The position numbers and the translations under genes are program-made. Positions 7,640 to 8,537 of a DNA stretch of 8,537 nt are shown in pieces (within the stretch, counting starts at the first letter, position 1; each line of letters begins with the position of its first letter). The notes below the pieces were generated by a model, which was not told the DNA's origin, made no database searches, and saw nothing but the letters and a program-made list of their open reading frames with translations. Origin of the DNA: Rhodocyclaceae bacterium (lineage in GTDB: Bacteria; Pseudomonadota; Gammaproteobacteria; Burkholderiales; Rhodocyclaceae); the NCBI GenBank assembly GCA_018262875.1, contig JADFDL010000058.1, positions 1 through 8,537 on the forward strand. Reading direction: 5' to 3'.

Positions 7640-7682
7640 CAAGCCGTTGCTGACCGACGGACGGACACGGTGGAGACGAGGC

Positions 7683-8537
7683 ATGAATCAATGCAGCCCC
7701 ACGCTGCAGCAGGCTGACGGCGACCCGCGCAAGGACGACGGCGGTAACAATATTCAGGCCCTGCGCGTCCTCTCCGAGGTCGCCGCCACGCTGGCTTCCG
7801 AATACGACATCGAGGCGCTGCTCAACCGCTTCTTAAGCATGATGGTGCGGCTCGCCGGCGCCTCCGCCGGCGTCGTGCGCGTGCTCACCGGCGACGGCAA
7901 GCACTTGCGGCTTGCCGCTTCGCTCGGGCTACCTGCGGAACTGGTCGAGAAGGAACGCCTGGTCGACATCGATTGCGGCATTTGCGGCGTCGCCTTGCGC
8001 AACGACGAGATCAAGCAGACGCGCGACCTCAAGCCCTGTGTGGCGCGCACCGGCCAGCCCTTCTTCGGCGAGTGCCGCTCGATGGTCGTCGTGCCGCTGG
8101 AGCACAACGGCCGCCTGCTCGGCGCCTACAACCTCTACATGGTCGAGGACAAGCCGATTCCGGAGGAGGTGTCGCTGCTCTTCCGCTCGATCAGCGAGCA
8201 CCTCGCCATGGCTGTCGAGAACACCCGCCTGATGCGCGAGAACCTGCGCATGTCGTTGATGAGCGAGCGGCAGATGATGGCCAACGAGGTGCACGACTCG
8301 CTGGCGCAGACCATGGCCTACATGAAGATGCGCATCGAACTGCTGCGCGAGGCCCTGCTGCAATACGAGAGCGGCAAGGCCCTCAAATACTCCGGCGACA
8401 TCCAGCAGGCGCTCGACGAAGCCTACGCCAGTCTGCGCGAGCTGCTCACCCAGTTCCGCAACCGCATGGACCCGCTCGGCCTCGAGCACGCCCTCAAGGA
8501 ACACGCCGCCGCCTACTTCGATCGCACCGGCGTCCGC
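7683..8537 (+). CDS. Soluble GAF-domain sensor histidine kinase, NarX/HisKA_3 type (3' end outside window)
   Basis: This is a two-component sensor kinase, cut by the window end after 285 codons; the frame stays open throughout. No membrane helix or signal peptide is visible, so it should sense a cytoplasmic signal. Residues about 26-182 form a GAF domain, with VVVPLEHNGRLLGAYNLYM (135-153) as its typical end and a linker helix to about 195. The dimerisation and phospho-acceptor segment follows, EVHDSLAQTMAYMKMRIEL, with H204 as the phosphorylated histidine. The next helix, containing LRELLTQFR, closely recalls the same part of NarX. The ATPase domain is missing only because the window ends. 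The GAF domain holds four cysteines, C98-x2-C101-x17-C119-x11-C131, in a place comparable to the cysteine cluster of NarX, so a redox, metal or Fe-S input is possible. The ATG at 7683 has GGAG (7672-7675) seven bases upstream. A LuxR-type response regulator gene is expected nearby, since HisKA_3 kinases usually pair with one. Confidence 0.92.
   Translation, partial: MNQCSPTLQQADGDPRKDDGGNNIQALRVLSEVAATLASEYDIEALLNRFLSMMVRLAGASAGVVRVLTGDGKHLRLAASLGLPAELVEKERLVDIDCGICGVALRNDEIKQTRDLKPCVARTGQPFFGECRSMVVVPLEHNGRLLGAYNLYMVEDKPIPEEVSLLFRSISEHLAMAVENTRLMRENLRMSLMSERQMMANEVHDSLAQTMAYMKMRIELLREALLQYESGKALKYSGDIQQALDEAYASLRELLTQFRNRMDPLGLEHALKEHAAAYFDRTGVR

Noticed and set aside
7912..8232. A 106-codon plus-strand frame within the kinase region
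   Set aside because: It is out of frame with the kinase and is rich in Arg, Ser and Ala with no motif. The true frame has no stop in the window.
7929..8504. A 191-codon minus-strand open frame opposite the kinase
   Set aside because: The plus-strand frame from 7683 gives a clear GAF/HisKA_3 protein; the reverse frame has only shadow composition.

Overview
The window reads as chromosomal DNA from a GC-rich betaproteobacterium. Codon third positions are strongly G/C. The complex I subunits look like those of the Rhodocyclales/Burkholderiales group; that placement is inferred from remembered family sequences, not from a search.

Positions 5-6439 hold the 3' half of a respiratory complex I (NADH:quinone oxidoreductase) operon, all on the + strand: nuoI, nuoJ, nuoK, nuoL, nuoM, nuoN. 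Gaps are 2 to 11 bases, so the genes form one tightly packed transcription unit whose earlier genes (nuoA-H) lie before the window. NuoI carries two [4Fe-4S] clusters. NuoJ and NuoK are small membrane subunits, and NuoL, NuoM and NuoN are the three antiporter-like proton pumps. All look intact and keep the key charged residues in their membrane helices. A GC hairpin at 6447-6462 probably ends the operon.

The accessory part starts at 6440. A minus-strand gene (6480-6935) converges on nuoN. It encodes a 151-residue soluble protein that looks like a ferredoxin-like-fold ABM-family (antibiotic biosynthesis monooxygenase-like) protein of unknown function. A Nudix hydrolase (7025-7597, +) is divergent from it. 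The 89-base divergent spacer holds a -10 box (TATAAT) fused to a palindrome, GACTAAATTAGTC, that closely matches the type 1 binding motif of the Fe-S cluster regulator IscR. This is the most interesting non-coding signal in the window.

From 7683 to the window end is the N-terminal part (285 codons, no stop) of a soluble sensor histidine kinase of the NarX/HisKA_3 type. It has a GAF domain with four cysteines (C98, C101, C119, C131) and a phospho-acceptor H204. The 85-base spacer before it holds two small inverted repeats around a possible -10 box.

I see no mobile elements, CRISPR, tRNA or rRNA, and no wholly new multi-gene system. The candidates worth following are the IscR-like site, the uncharacterised ABM-like gene it may control, and the cysteine-bearing kinase. 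All three point, tentatively, to redox or iron-sulfur sensing next to complex I.
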